Positions 1 to 9,508 are shown, counted from the first letter of the stretch. The stretch is DNA of 64,000 nt from Pedobacter sp. SYP-B3415 (GCF_004138205.1 NZ_RXNQ01000022.1:186001-250000); one strand, 5' to 3'. Notes: generated by a model from the letters alone, not told the origin. Numbers and translations are program-made.

Positions 1-57
1 GTAGATAGGAATATCCCACTCCGCCGTTTAGGTTATTGCAAATTGACAGATCCATTG

Positions 58-106
58 CGACTCCTGCAAAGTTGGTAACTTTCCCAAAGTTACCAACTTT
101 AAGTTA
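58..106. repeat. Palindromic intergenic repeat, copy A
   Basis: Two 15-bp arms, AAAGTTGGTAACTTT (68-82) and its exact reverse complement (86-100), are separated by 3 bp. Each arm is itself an AAAGTT/AACTTT palindrome, so the site holds four half-sites. A 49-bp block including the outer flanks recurs in opposite orientation at 27795-27843 with only about 3 differences. It lies just beyond the 3' end of the ECF sigma gene. It could be a REP-like 3' element or a protein-binding site; it has no T-run typical of a terminator. Confidence 0.75.
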
Positions 107-139
107 CAAAATAAACTAAAAAGAAAATTTAACTATTCG

Positions 140-742
140 TCAGTTCCCGCCAGCATACGATATTTTGCATAGCAATGTTATCAACGGCACCCAGTCAAGC
201 CTGATGCTCTTGTATGCTTTCTGAAGCAAATTATGCACTGACTGCTTATTGATTTCCATCAGGCTTGCAATCTGGTCGTGGTCCAGATCCTCATAATAAC
301 GCAGATAAATGATCTCACGCTGCCTGGGCGGCAGCCCTTCTAACACCCTCTTTAGTTTCTGCGCTAGCTCCATATCTTCAGCGTGTGCAATCATTTGTTC
401 CTCGATGTTATATTCAATGACAAAATCGTATTCCTCCGCAAGCGCACTATTCCGGTTCCACCGGGTTTGCTCCCGAAAAATCCGGTTTCGCAAAGCCACG
501 AAGAGGTACCATTTTATTGACGAAGGAAGCGGTATGTCCGCGCGCTTGTTCCATAGCCCCACAAATAGTTCCTGAATACAGTCTTTAAGCAGGTCGCGGT
601 CTGAACAAAACCTGCTGCCATAGCTGAAGAGCTTTTTTCCATAATTCCTGAAAAGCTCGTTGAAGGCCTCTCCATCGCCAGTGCGCAATCCTTCCCAGAG
701 GCGCTGTTCCTGTAGTATCCTGTCGTTCGTTTCGGGAGCCAT
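140..742 (-). CDS. RNA polymerase ECF sigma-70 factor of PUL 1
   Basis: A 200-residue ECF sigma factor. Region 2 lies at about residues 25-90 (FNELFRNYGKKLFSYGSRF followed by the CIQELFVGLW stretch). Region 4 lies at about 135-185, with LPPRQREIIYLRYYEDLDHD and a helix-turn-helix ending QSVHNLLQKA. The chosen start (MAPETND) removes a 27-residue N-terminal extension of unusual composition; a start at 784 or 823 is possible. It is divergent from the fecR gene at 1089, so it probably serves the SusCD locus 1089-7202. By family knowledge it would be held by FecR and released when the SusC receptor binds its glycan. The target promoter was not identified. Confidence 0.9.
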   Translation of the reverse strand: MAPETNDRILQEQRLWEGLRTGDGEAFNELFRNYGKKLFSYGSRFCSDRDLLKDCIQELFVGLWNKRADIPLPSSIKWYLFVALRNRIFREQTRWNRNSALAEEYDFVIEYNIEEQMIAHAEDMELAQKLKRVLEGLPPRQREIIYLRYYEDLDHDQIASLMEINKQSVHNLLQKAYKSIRLDWVPLITLLCKISYAGGN

Positions 743-1088
743 TCGTGTCAGTTCATAATTGCAGTGCCGAAAGCGCATTGCCATGATAATCAGCCGAAAG
801 TAAATATAGCATAATTCATTCAATCAGAATGGCCATATCATTCCGTGGCAATGTCAGGCACCCTGCCAATTAACCGCTTATCTGCAAATCTACAGCGCCA
901 TTATTAAGCAAGTTTTACGGGCAGAAAAAAATTATGCAAACGAAGGGTATTTTAAGCCTGGTCATGTATCCTGTATAAAAGCATAAATCTAACCAGACAA
1001 GCTCTACCGGATCAATGGGCGTAAATACGGCAATAGATATCATAATCGCAGCTAACTGCCCGAGGCAAACCAGGTACTAACTAACCGA
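743..1088. promoter_or_regulatory. Divergent sigma/fecR intergenic region
   Basis: A 346-bp region holding the promoters of both divergent genes. It is AT-rich with several A-tracts, for example around 925-935. No clear TTTG-N19-TAnnTTTG pair could be assigned. Unlike the equivalent region at 17376-17497, no matching inverted leader repeat was seen. Confidence 0.4.
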
Positions 1089-2237
1089 ATGATGAATCAA
1101 TATGAAGAATATGATGCCGATGATTTCCTGAACGACGAATCGTTCAGGGAATGGGTACTGGGCAGCAGGAAACCTGAAGATGCCCTGTGGACAAACTGGC
1201 TTGCCGCTCATCCGGAAAAGCGAAGTATAGTAGATCGGGCGAGGAATATTCTCCTGGCGCTCGAGCCGCTGCCTGCAGCAACAGCATTGTCTGATGCCGA
1301 ACTGACCGAGATGGCCAAAAAAATTCAGCACAAGATCGCCGCAAACAAGCCCCTAACATCCCCCTTCCGGTTCATTCGCAGCACCTGGTTTCGTGCGGCA
1401 GCGGCGCTTGTGATCGTCTGCGGTGCCCTGTTCCTGTTCAACGGCAGCAATAGTGAACGTGACAAGCTGTTTGCTTTGGCCGAAAACGCTACGGTTCCAG
1501 CCGCGGGTGCCTCTGTGACTGTGCAGGGTAGAACCGCGAAGCACCGTGAGCCGAAGGCAAAGTCTGGCTCAAAAACTTTCAGGAGAAATGGTTTTACGAC
1601 GCTGCTGGTCGGGGCGGCGCAGCGCACAGGCGTTACCCTGCCTGACGGCACAAGGGTGTGGCTGAACTCGGGATCGCGATTGATTTATCCTGTACGCTTC
1701 AGCGGCAAAACCCGCGAGGTTTACCTCGAGGGCGATGGTTACTTCGACGTCACGCATCATCCGGCGCAGCCGTTCTACGTGCATGCAAAAAATATGAACA
1801 TCAGCGTGCTGGGCACCGAATTTTACATGAGTACAGATGCAACGGGAAAAGCAAACTATGCAGTACTGGTACGCGGCAGCATCGCTTTCAGCGCGGGTAA
1901 ATGGCTCAATAAAATCAGCGAAAAACTTGTATCAGGACAGCAGATCAACTACAACCCCGAAACAAGCCGGTTTGCCATCTCTGAGGTGCCAACCGCCGAA
2001 TTCGAATCATGGAAAGAGGGATTTGTAAACCTCCGAAGCGAGTCACTTGCCGGAATCATCAAACGCATTGAGAAATATTATAACCTGGCGGTAGATACAA
2101 ACGGGCTGGATTTGTCTCAGGAAACCTTTTCGGGAAGGCTCGATTTTCAGCAGAACGCAGACGATGTGATCAGATTTCTATGCGAAGGAACACCTTATAG
2201 ATACAATGAGGAAGAAAGGAGGTTGGAACGCAGATAA
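1089..2237 (+). CDS. FecR family anti-sigma factor of PUL 1
   Basis: A 382-residue inner-membrane anti-sigma regulator. The acidic cytoplasmic N-terminus (to about residue 90) would bind the sigma factor. One membrane segment lies at about 96-116 (FRAAAALVIVCGALFLFNG). A periplasmic FecR domain follows at about 175-275 (GVTLPDGTRVWLNSGSRLIY, LEGDGYFDV, NISVLGTEF). The C-terminal DUF4974-type domain is at about 310-382 (SLAGIIKRIEKYYN, FSGRL). It precedes susC by 83 bp and is divergent from its presumed sigma partner. The family role is transfer of the signal from the SusC STN domain to the sigma factor. Tandem ATG codons mark the start. Confidence 0.92.
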   Translation: MMNQYEEYDADDFLNDESFREWVLGSRKPEDALWTNWLAAHPEKRSIVDRARNILLALEPLPAATALSDAELTEMAKKIQHKIAANKPLTSPFRFIRSTWFRAAAALVIVCGALFLFNGSNSERDKLFALAENATVPAAGASVTVQGRTAKHREPKAKSGSKTFRRNGFTTLLVGAAQRTGVTLPDGTRVWLNSGSRLIYPVRFSGKTREVYLEGDGYFDVTHHPAQPFYVHAKNMNISVLGTEFYMSTDATGKANYAVLVRGSIAFSAGKWLNKISEKLVSGQQINYNPETSRFAISEVPTAEFESWKEGFVNLRSESLAGIIKRIEKYYNLAVDTNGLDLSQETFSGRLDFQQNADDVIRFLCEGTPYRYNEEERRLERR

Positions 2238-2245
2238 ACTGACGC

Positions 2246-2273
2246 AAAAAAAGGAGATGCGCCAACATCTCCT
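2246..2273 (-). terminator. Rho-independent terminator, antisense to fecR-susC
   Basis: Perfect 8-bp stem AGGAGATG/CATCTCCT (2252-2259 with 2266-2273), 6-nt loop. The 7-A run at 2246-2252 is a U-tract only when read on the minus strand, so it points against the fecR-susC direction. Confidence 0.5.
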
Positions 2274-2307
2274 CCAAACAATAACCATTCAAGCTATTAT
2301 TTAAACT
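2246..2307 (-). ncRNA. Candidate cis-antisense RNA over the susC leader (PUL 1)
   Basis: On the minus strand, TATGTTTG (2321 to 2314) matches the Bacteroidota -7 box TAnnTTTG and overlaps the susC start codon. About 40 bp further on lies a hairpin with a U7 tract. Together they would define an RNA of roughly 60 nt antisense to the susC leader. No clear -33 TTTG was found. Cis-antisense RNAs at this position are known in Bacteroides PULs (DonS of B. fragilis). PUL 2 has the same arrangement. Confidence 0.3.
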
Positions 2308-2320
2308 GAACAACAAACAT

Positions 2321-5300
2321 ATGAAAAAACTTCATGTGCATGATTCTCATGCACCCGATCCAACGCTCATAACTAAAATAATCAGGATGATGAAGATATT
2401 GACCGCTTTGATGTGGCTGGGACTAATGAGCGCCTACGCCGGTTCCAGGGCCCAGATCCGCATGAACATTGAGCTTAACAGAGGCAATCTTCCCGAGCTG
2501 TTTCAGAAGATTCAAAAGCAAAGCAACTACCTCATTGTGTACAATGATGAGGTCTTGAGAACGAATCATGGAAAGGAAATTAATCTTAAACTTCAGGACA
2601 AAACGATTGACGAAATTTTACAAAAAGCACTAAAGGAAACCAACCTGACGCACCGCATATCGGGACGGCAGATACTCATCCTGACCAAAGAACGGCTAGC
2701 TGCCATGCAGGACACGCTGGTAACACTCCGCGGACGTGTATTTGACACGCACGAACCGCCCGCCGCCCTGCCCGGTGTCAGCATCCGTGTAAAAGGAACC
2801 ACACGCGGAACCTCAACCGATGCAGACGGCTATTTCACTATTCAGGCCAAGAAGGACGAAGTGCTTGTTTTCTCTGCAGTCAGCTACTTCAATTTTGAGC
2901 ACACCGTTATTAAGGCTGACCGTAGTTTAAACGTATCGCTCAGGGAAAATGTATCTGCCCTGAACGAGGTGGTGGTCGTGGGCCTGAACGAACAACAGAA
3001 AAAACACATCGCCAGTTCGTTGGCTACGCTGAATGTAAAGTCAAACATCGAAGGCAAACCGATTACCACGCTTTCGCAGTCACTACAGGGCGGTGTAACG
3101 GGTATCAACGTCACACAGGGTTCTGGTTTGCCGGGGGGCGACGCGGCCACCATCAAGATCAGGGGAATTGGCACGCTTGGCAACTCCAACCCGCTGGTAC
3201 TTGTAGATGGTATTCCGATGGATATGAACCACATCGATCCGGTAACCGTTGAAAGTGTAACTGTACTGAAAGATGCGGCGGCGGCGGCCAGTTACGGATC
3301 GCGCGGGGCGAACGGCGTTATCGTAGTTACAACCAAACGCGGTGTGGCCGGAAAAATGTCAATCACTTACGATGGTTATTATGGCACACAGCAAGCCTCT
3401 GCCCTGCCGCAAACGGTTGATGCGCCGACTTATATGCGCATGTATAACGAGGCGAGCTTTAACAATAATCCAACCAACACACTTCCCTTTACGCAGGAGC
3501 AGATCGATAACACCCGTAACGGGATGGATCCTGTGGCAAACCCGGCGCTGGCTTTTGCCAATACCAATTGGCTGGATATGCTGATCAATGACGCCGCACC
3601 TATTACCAGCAATTCCTTGTCGCTGAGCGGCGGTAGCAACATCGCCAGGTTCGCTTTAACAGGCAATTACACCGCACAGAAAGGTATCATTCCACTGAGC
3701 CACATGCGGCGCTACAACATCCGCGCAAACACCACAATTTCGCTTAGTGATAAGTTCCAGGTTAACCTCGATTTTCTGGCTATCCGCCGAAACACCCAGC
3801 AGCCAAACCGCCCCAGCGCCTCAGAAAACAGCGGCAACCGGATTCTTGAAGATATGTACCGCGTGCCCCCTACCATTGTACCGAAATATCCCGACAAGGG
3901 CGGCAGGATGTTTTATGGTCAGTACCTGGACGTAGTGAATCCGCTGGCGTACGCAGAGGCCGGTGGAACCAGATCGCTGGAGGCAGGTCAAACAAGTATT
4001 AACCTGCAGCCGAAATGGGAAATCCTGAAAGGCCTGAATTTTCGCGGCCAATTCAGTTTTCGCCTTAACAGCGATGTAAACCGCGACATCCGCGAAAACT
4101 TTAATCACTTCGACTACTATACAGGCAACCTATTGCGCACCTGGGGCCTGCAGCGCACAAACACCATGGGCCGCACAACCTATTATTATGTGGGTAGCAC
4201 GCTCGACTATACCCTCAACAAAGGAAACCACCGGGTTTTTGCGCTTGCCGGCTACTCACAGGAAGAAACCAACAGCGGTGCATTCGAAGTCTTTTCAATG
4301 GTATCGGCCTACGCAAAGCTGAACTATTCATTCAAAGACCGTTACCTGCTTGAAGGAACGGTACGGACCGATGGCTCCTCCCGCTTTGGTCCCGGGAAAA
4401 AGTTTGGCGTATTTCCTTCTGTTGCGCTTGGCTGGAACCTGCATAACGAAACCTTCCTGGCAGAATCAAAACTGATCAACAACCTTAAATTTCGTGCTTC
4501 ATACGGTAAGCTGGGCAATGATAACATCGGACTTTACCGCTACCAGACACTGATCAATAACAGCTCAGGCGTGGAGACTACCTACGGAAACCCCGATATT
4601 ACCTGGGAGTCTGTTAACATGTTTGATATCGGACTCGACCTTGGCTTGTTTGCGAACAATAAGATCGAATTCACATTTGACTATTACGACAAGCAAACAA
4701 ACGACATCATTTTAAGTCCCGCACTGCCTATGGTAGGCGGCTTTGAGTCGGCCGTACCGGTAAACGCAGGTATCGTGTCAAACCGTGGGTGGGAAGCCTC
4801 TGTAAACTACAATGAAAAAATCGGGCGCGACTTCAGCATCTCGGTCAGACCCGGTGTAACTTATAATGAAAATGAGGTACTTAAACTCCAGGGCCAGTCT
4901 ATCGTTACCGCAACGACCATTACGCAGGTTGGCTCGCCAATAAACAGTGTTTATGGTTACCGCTCGGGCGGCCTCTTACAACAAAGCGATTTTGATCAGA
5001 ACGGTCAGCCGCTTGTGCCTGTACTGCCCAATGCAAAGCCGGGAGATATCCGTTACCTGGATCTGAATGGAGATAACGTAATTGGTGCCGACGACCAGGG
5101 CTGGATCGGCAATGGTGTACCGAAACTAACTTATTTCGCCAACCTGCGCCTTGCCTTTAAAAACTTTGATCTCGAAGCCCTGTTTCAGGGAGTTGGCAAA
5201 GCTGACGCAACGCTATATGGCATGTTTGCGCAACCGCTGGACTTTAGCGCAGACGGCGGCGTGCCAACAACCTATTATGCAGACAATTACTGGACACCGC

Positions 5301-5596
5301 AGCGCACCGATGCGCGCTTCCCAAGGTTATCTACTGCGCCGGCTAACAACAAGGTTTCTTCAGATTTCTGGTTTCAGAACGGCGCCTATGTGCGTGTCAA
5401 ATTCCTTCAGCTCGGCTATAATTTTCAGACCAATTTCGCGCGCAAGTTGGGAATAGAAGGCATCAGGGCTTACCTGAACGCGCAGAATCCCTTTACATTC
5501 ACATCAGTCAAGATCACTGACCCCGAGAGTCGGGGTTATCAGTGGACCTATGGAATTGTGAAAATGTATACCGTTGGTCTTAACGTCAAATTTTAA
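2321..5596 (+). CDS. SusC/RagA TonB-linked outer membrane receptor with STN domain (PUL 1)
   Basis: A 1091-residue outer-membrane importer. A signal peptide with a long n-region is followed by an STN (secretin/TonB N-terminal) domain at about 50-125, the signalling domain that touches FecR. A carboxypeptidase-regulatory-like domain lies at about 137-215 (LRGRVFDTHEPPAALPGVSI). The plug is at about 230-345 (TIKIRGIGTLGNSNPLVLVD, then VTVLKDAAAAASYGSRGANG). The remainder is the beta-barrel, ending in an aromatic-rich strand with terminal Phe. It is followed directly by susD. STN plus an adjacent FecR/ECF pair means self-induction by its substrate. The substrate cannot be told from sequence because no glycosidase is encoded in this locus. 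Confidence 0.96.
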   Translation: MKKLHVHDSHAPDPTLITKIIRMMKILTALMWLGLMSAYAGSRAQIRMNIELNRGNLPELFQKIQKQSNYLIVYNDEVLRTNHGKEINLKLQDKTIDEILQKALKETNLTHRISGRQILILTKERLAAMQDTLVTLRGRVFDTHEPPAALPGVSIRVKGTTRGTSTDADGYFTIQAKKDEVLVFSAVSYFNFEHTVIKADRSLNVSLRENVSALNEVVVVGLNEQQKKHIASSLATLNVKSNIEGKPITTLSQSLQGGVTGINVTQGSGLPGGDAATIKIRGIGTLGNSNPLVLVDGIPMDMNHIDPVTVESVTVLKDAAAAASYGSRGANGVIVVTTKRGVAGKMSITYDGYYGTQQASALPQTVDAPTYMRMYNEASFNNNPTNTLPFTQEQIDNTRNGMDPVANPALAFANTNWLDMLINDAAPITSNSLSLSGGSNIARFALTGNYTAQKGIIPLSHMRRYNIRANTTISLSDKFQVNLDFLAIRRNTQQPNRPSASENSGNRILEDMYRVPPTIVPKYPDKGGRMFYGQYLDVVNPLAYAEAGGTRSLEAGQTSINLQPKWEILKGLNFRGQFSFRLNSDVNRDIRENFNHFDYYTGNLLRTWGLQRTNTMGRTTYYYVGSTLDYTLNKGNHRVFALAGYSQEETNSGAFEVFSMVSAYAKLNYSFKDRYLLEGTVRTDGSSRFGPGKKFGVFPSVALGWNLHNETFLAESKLINNLKFRASYGKLGNDNIGLYRYQTLINNSSGVETTYGNPDITWESVNMFDIGLDLGLFANNKIEFTFDYYDKQTNDIILSPALPMVGGFESAVPVNAGIVSNRGWEASVNYNEKIGRDFSISVRPGVTYNENEVLKLQGQSIVTATTITQVGSPINSVYGYRSGGLLQQSDFDQNGQPLVPVLPNAKPGDIRYLDLNGDNVIGADDQGWIGNGVPKLTYFANLRLAFKNFDLEALFQGVGKADATLYGMFAQPLDFSADGGVPTTYYADNYWTPQRTDARFPRLSTAPANNKVSSDFWFQNGAYVRVKFLQLGYNFQTNFARKLGIEGIRAYLNAQNPFTFTSVKITDPESRGYQWTYGIVKMYTVGLNVKF

Positions 5597-5606
5597 TTCA
5601 TCTCAC

Positions 5607-7202
5607 ATGAAAAAGATTTTTTACTTCCTCTTCGGCGCGGTGTGTCTGGTGAGCGCCGGTTGCGAAAAGTTTCTTACGCACGATGATCCCACAAATATTA
5701 GCGATGAGATCTGGTGGAACACGCAAACAGATGTAAATAACGCGCTTAATTCGGTTTACGCCGGTATTCCTGATGGTTCATCGGGCCGGCAGCTGATGTT
5801 TCTTGATGCGCTAAGCGACAATGCTGTTGCGCGGCAAAGCACCCGTGGCGATTATGAGATTTATGTCAAGGGGATTCAGTCATCAAACTGGGGCGTTGGC
5901 ACCGGCGTCTGGCGCGATGACTATCTGGACATCAGGCGGGCAAACCGCTTCCTGGAAAATGTAGACAGGGCTTATATTCAGGATACAGAGCTTAAAAACC
6001 GCTTCATTTATGAAGCACGTGCATTGCGCGCATACTACCACATGGAGCTGGCTATGCTGTTCGGCGGCGTTACCATTGTTACCAAATCGACAACACCGCA
6101 GGACAGCTACATGCCGCGCAATACGGCCAAAGAGGTTTATGATTTTGTGGTCAGTGAGCTGACTGACTGTGCCAGCAACGGGCATCTGCCAGACAAATAC
6201 ATTGACAATGTAGATCTGAAACGCATTTCAGCGGCAACCTGCTGGGCGCTGATCTCAAGGTATGCGCTCTTCAGCAAAGATTACGCGCTTGCGCGCAGCG
6301 CCGCAAAAAAGGTCATAGACATGAATATCTACAGCCTGCGCCGCAGTACAACACCACGTACAAGTTATGCTGATTTGTTCCTCTACACTGGCGAGATAAA
6401 TAACGAGCGCATTTTTTTCCGCGAAATTACCAGCGGTGGCAACCAATGGCTAACATTTGCTCCGCTGGGTACAGGCGGAAAAACGATTGTGTCACCAACT
6501 GCATCAATTGTAAACGCCTTTGAAACCAAACAGGGCAAAACAATTCACGAACTTGGCGCCGACTCGGCGGCCATTTATGCAAAAGATCCAAATTACCGGA
6601 ACAACCGCGATCCGCGCATGCTTGCCTCCATCATTCTTCCCGGCACGAATTATACCGGTGTGGTGCTGCTTCCCTTTGCTCCTACAGGCCTGGATAAATT
6701 AGGTGACCAGAACTCAACACCGACGGGCTTCTGGGTGAACAAATACCTGGATCCGAAAGACAAAACCGGTACGCGCACGCTTGATTTCATGATCATCCGC
6801 TATGCAGAAGTGCTACTGAATTACGTTGAATGCCTGATTGAGCAGGGTGAACATACCAATCCGGATGTCCTGAAATACCTCAACGAAATCAGAAGCCGCG
6901 CAACCATGCCAAATGTGAACACCGCAGTTTATAACACGCAGGAGAAACTGCGCGAACTGGTTCGCCGGGAACGCAGGGTCGAACTTGCTTTTGAAGGCGT
7001 GCGTTATTTCGACATCAGACGCTGGGGTATATTTGAAGAGGTCATGAACGGTCAGGTACTCGGGGCAATAAATCCGGCTACCAACCAGCCGGTCAATGTT
7101 GAAGTAAGAAAAGCCAGCGCTTCGCGCGATATGCTCTGGCCGGTCCCGCAGGCCGAGATGCTTGCTAACCCGCAGATGACGCAAAACCCGAACTACAATT
7201 AA
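5607..7202 (+). CDS. SusD/RagB nutrient-binding outer membrane lipoprotein (PUL 1)
   Basis: A 531-residue surface lipoprotein that caps the SusC barrel and binds its ligand. The start MKKIFYFLFGAVCLVSAGC gives a lipoprotein signal with Cys at about residue 19. An upstream in-frame start at 5574 would overlap susC and lose the signal peptide. N-terminal SusD-like TPR region (about 40-230) and C-terminal SusD domain ending in the family-typical RRERRVELAFEGVRYFDIRR and DMLWPVPQAEMLANPQMTQN motifs. Last gene of the unit; a strong terminator follows at 7240. Confidence 0.96.
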   Translation: MKKIFYFLFGAVCLVSAGCEKFLTHDDPTNISDEIWWNTQTDVNNALNSVYAGIPDGSSGRQLMFLDALSDNAVARQSTRGDYEIYVKGIQSSNWGVGTGVWRDDYLDIRRANRFLENVDRAYIQDTELKNRFIYEARALRAYYHMELAMLFGGVTIVTKSTTPQDSYMPRNTAKEVYDFVVSELTDCASNGHLPDKYIDNVDLKRISAATCWALISRYALFSKDYALARSAAKKVIDMNIYSLRRSTTPRTSYADLFLYTGEINNERIFFREITSGGNQWLTFAPLGTGGKTIVSPTASIVNAFETKQGKTIHELGADSAAIYAKDPNYRNNRDPRMLASIILPGTNYTGVVLLPFAPTGLDKLGDQNSTPTGFWVNKYLDPKDKTGTRTLDFMIIRYAEVLLNYVECLIEQGEHTNPDVLKYLNEIRSRATMPNVNTAVYNTQEKLRELVRRERRVELAFEGVRYFDIRRWGIFEEVMNGQVLGAINPATNQPVNVEVRKASASRDMLWPVPQAEMLANPQMTQNPNYN

Positions 7203-7239
7203 TCTTAGATTGAGCTTTTTTAATTGATATCATTCCGAC

Positions 7240-7268
7240 GAGTGGGCCCTGTGTCCACTCTTTTTTTT
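7240..7268 (+). terminator. Rho-independent terminator of PUL 1
   Basis: Stem GAGTGG/CCACTC (7240-7245 with 7255-7260), 9-nt loop, then eight T (7261-7268), 38 bp after the susD stop. Confidence 0.85.
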
Positions 7269-7312
7269 GCGTGGCGAAACGATACGGTTTGTCATACGTA
7301 GAAACAGACACC

Positions 7313-8218
7313 TTAATAATTTACATATCTTTCCTGAAAACTTCCGTCAGCATAAAGGTCAATGAGCCCGTAGCCTGGTGCGGTTTCCCGGCGGTTACCC
7401 TCCCACCATGCGCCTGATACAGCCCCGTTGCAGAGATACGTCACATTGTTATAAATGACCTTATCGCGCATATGCAGGTGCCCGCTCAGGCAAAGTTTAA
7501 CATTGGGATGTTTGTAAAAAAGGCTGATAATTTTCGCAGTATCTGTGTGCATGTCGCCGCCAAGCATCTGCCATTTGTTAACTATATTGTCTTCGATCAT
7601 AAGCAGCGCTGTCAGGATCGGGATATGCGACATTACGATTACCGGCATGCTGGCCGGCGTATTATTCAGTTCGGTTTCCAGCCAGGCAAACTGATCATCA
7701 CCGAGCTTGCCGATATACCAGGTATCATCAATATCCAGGTGCACGCTGTCCAGTATCACAATTTTCCACCCGCCTCTTACCATGCTGTAATACGGCCTGG
7801 CAAGTTCAAGCCTGTCCATCGTGTATCTTTTCCCGTAAAAAGCTTGTTTTTTATCCTGCTCATGCCACCAGATATCATGATTGCCAAGGCAGTAATGAAC
7901 CGGCAGGCTGTTCTCAGCCTTCATCGTTTTTTCAAACAGGAGCCATTGCTGATCGATTGCGCTCAGGCTTTCCTTATTCATATCAAAGACGATGTCTCCA
8001 CCGTTCAGAATCATATCAACTTTCGGCTTTTGCTGCTGAACGTGCTGCAGGCACCTGGCAAATCTTGCCGGCGCGTTAAAATCGTTTTTCAGGTGTACAT
8101 CGGTAAGATGGGCGAGGCGAAGGGCAGGCTTCTTTGCCGAAGCGACTTGTCCAGCCCATGAAAGCGATGGCAGCAGCAGTACACCGCCCAGACCTTTTAA
8201 CGCAGATCGTCTTTTCAT
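7313..8218 (-). CDS. Tat-type calcineurin-like metallophosphoesterase
   Basis: A 301-residue exported phosphoesterase. The N-terminus MKRRSALKGLGGVLLLPSLS carries a twin-arginine signal (KRRSALK). All metallophosphoesterase motifs are present in order: DVHLKND (about 40), GGDIVFD (about 74), GNHDIW (about 112), SHIPIL (about 199) and SGHLH (about 245). It should bind two metal ions in the periplasm; the substrate is unknown. It lies beyond the terminator at 8297-8326, so it has its own promoter although it follows PUL 2 in the same direction. Related enzymes occur beside PULs. Confidence 0.9.
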   Translation of the reverse strand: MKRRSALKGLGGVLLLPSLSWAGQVASAKKPALRLAHLTDVHLKNDFNAPARFARCLQHVQQQKPKVDMILNGGDIVFDMNKESLSAIDQQWLLFEKTMKAENSLPVHYCLGNHDIWWHEQDKKQAFYGKRYTMDRLELARPYYSMVRGGWKIVILDSVHLDIDDTWYIGKLGDDQFAWLETELNNTPASMPVIVMSHIPILTALLMIEDNIVNKWQMLGGDMHTDTAKIISLFYKHPNVKLCLSGHLHMRDKVIYNNVTYLCNGAVSGAWWEGNRRETAPGYGLIDLYADGSFQERYVNY

Positions 8219-8296
8219 TTTGATCTTTTTTGCACGAAGATAAGCCTGTGATGTTGTATCTGTGTTAAGGAATCCGGAAACGCGAATCGATCACAC

Positions 8297-8326
8297 AAAA
8301 AAAGGCCTCGCATATGCGAAGGCCTT
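8297..8326 (-). terminator. Rho-independent terminator of PUL 2
   Basis: Arms AAGGCCT (8302-8308) and AGGCCTT (8320-8326) enclose the palindrome CGCATATGCG; read on the minus strand the hairpin is followed by a U7 tract (A-run 8297-8303). It closes the operon that ends at 8387. Confidence 0.85.
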
Positions 8327-8386
8327 GAAGGATCATTTGTGTTTGCGTTTTCTATCGTTTCTATGCCGTGGCAGCCTGGACCCGTG

Positions 8387-9508
8387 CTAACGGCGGTACG
8401 CGCCCAATTCTGCCAGTGCCGAAGCGCTGCCGTTTTTATAGTCAGACCTCACGATAACCCGGAAGTAACGGAATGATGCAGGTTCAAGCAATTCCAGGTA
8501 TTGTTTGCCGCGAAGGTTTTCGAACGTGTAGGCACCCAGCGATCTCCAGGTCTGGTTATCGGTGCTCACCTGTATTTCGACAAGCTTAACAGCCCCATCA
8601 AGTGGTTCGCGCTGGCTGTAGGTAAGTCCGCTGACCGTGTTTACCACTTTCATGTCAATGGTGATCGGGTGAGGATACGTTTTGTTCTTGTCCATATGCC
8701 AGATCGTATTGATGTTGTTATCAAGTACGTTCTGTGGAACGCGGTTGGTTGGAATGTCATAATCTTCCAGCCCTGCGGTCCAGCCTGTACGTGCAAATTC
8801 GATCGGCGGACCAGTCACTTTTACGCTCTGAGGTGCAGTTGCAAATACATCAAGCGAAAGGCTGTCTGGTGCATAGAGCGTTTTATACTCAAACCGTTCC
8901 TGCAGGGTGAGGCTATAGTTTAACAGGGTAGTAATCATCGAATCGGGTGGCACGCTTACAACATGTTTCTTTCCGTTCTTATCGGTATAATTGATTTCTG
9001 CAGCTATAGCCGTCGGGTCTGCAATGCCCCAGCTTATCGTAACCTTTTCTTTTTCAAAAACAGCCTGTTTAACCGGACGGCCAAGCAGCGTATTGACATA
9101 ATTATCGCCATACACCTTGCCGACCACATTTTTGTTTATAGAACGGTTGTTGTTTTTATCGAACATCATAATATCGAAAGAATAGGTTCCTTCTTTCATG
9201 TTATTGAACATCACCTCCATCTCGTCAGCGTTCGCACTTAACTTAACCGGTACAACCATCGAGTCAGTTTTGTTGTTCCAGTAGACACGGGCCAGGGTTG
9301 CAGAGGGATCTGACACCCTCCAGGTCATCTTGAGCCGTTTGTTGCCGGGGTAAACCTTTACAGAATCAGGTGTACCGACATAGGTTATTGATCCCTTTTT
9401 GATAAAGCCGACGTAAGAATCTTCCATTTTACTGCAGGCAAAGATGGCCGACAAACATCCCAGCACCAGGCTGAACATGCCTGCTCTCATCTGTATTATC
9501 TTTTTCAT
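8387..9508 (-). CDS. DUF4998 and F5/8 type C (discoidin-like) lipoprotein
   Basis: A 373-residue lipoprotein with lipobox SAIFAC near residue 25. The N-terminal part (about 30-235) has the DUF4998 pattern: PGNKRLKMTWRVSDPSATLA and a second copy at KVTISWGIADPTAIAAEINY. The C-terminal part (about 240-373) is discoidin-like (VPQNVLDNNINTIWHMD, ITIDMKVV, SFRYFRVIV), a fold that often binds carbohydrate. Last gene of PUL 2, 24 bp after the DUF5000 gene. It probably acts as a surface glycan-binding protein, the position taken by SusE/SusF in the starch system. The specificity is unknown. Confidence 0.85.
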   Translation of the reverse strand: MKKIIQMRAGMFSLVLGCLSAIFACSKMEDSYVGFIKKGSITYVGTPDSVKVYPGNKRLKMTWRVSDPSATLARVYWNNKTDSMVVPVKLSANADEMEVMFNNMKEGTYSFDIMMFDKNNNRSINKNVVGKVYGDNYVNTLLGRPVKQAVFEKEKVTISWGIADPTAIAAEINYTDKNGKKHVVSVPPDSMITTLLNYSLTLQERFEYKTLYAPDSLSLDVFATAPQSVKVTGPPIEFARTGWTAGLEDYDIPTNRVPQNVLDNNINTIWHMDKNKTYPHPITIDMKVVNTVSGLTYSQREPLDGAVKLVEIQVSTDNQTWRSLGAYTFENLRGKQYLELLEPASFRYFRVIVRSDYKNGSASALAELGAYRR

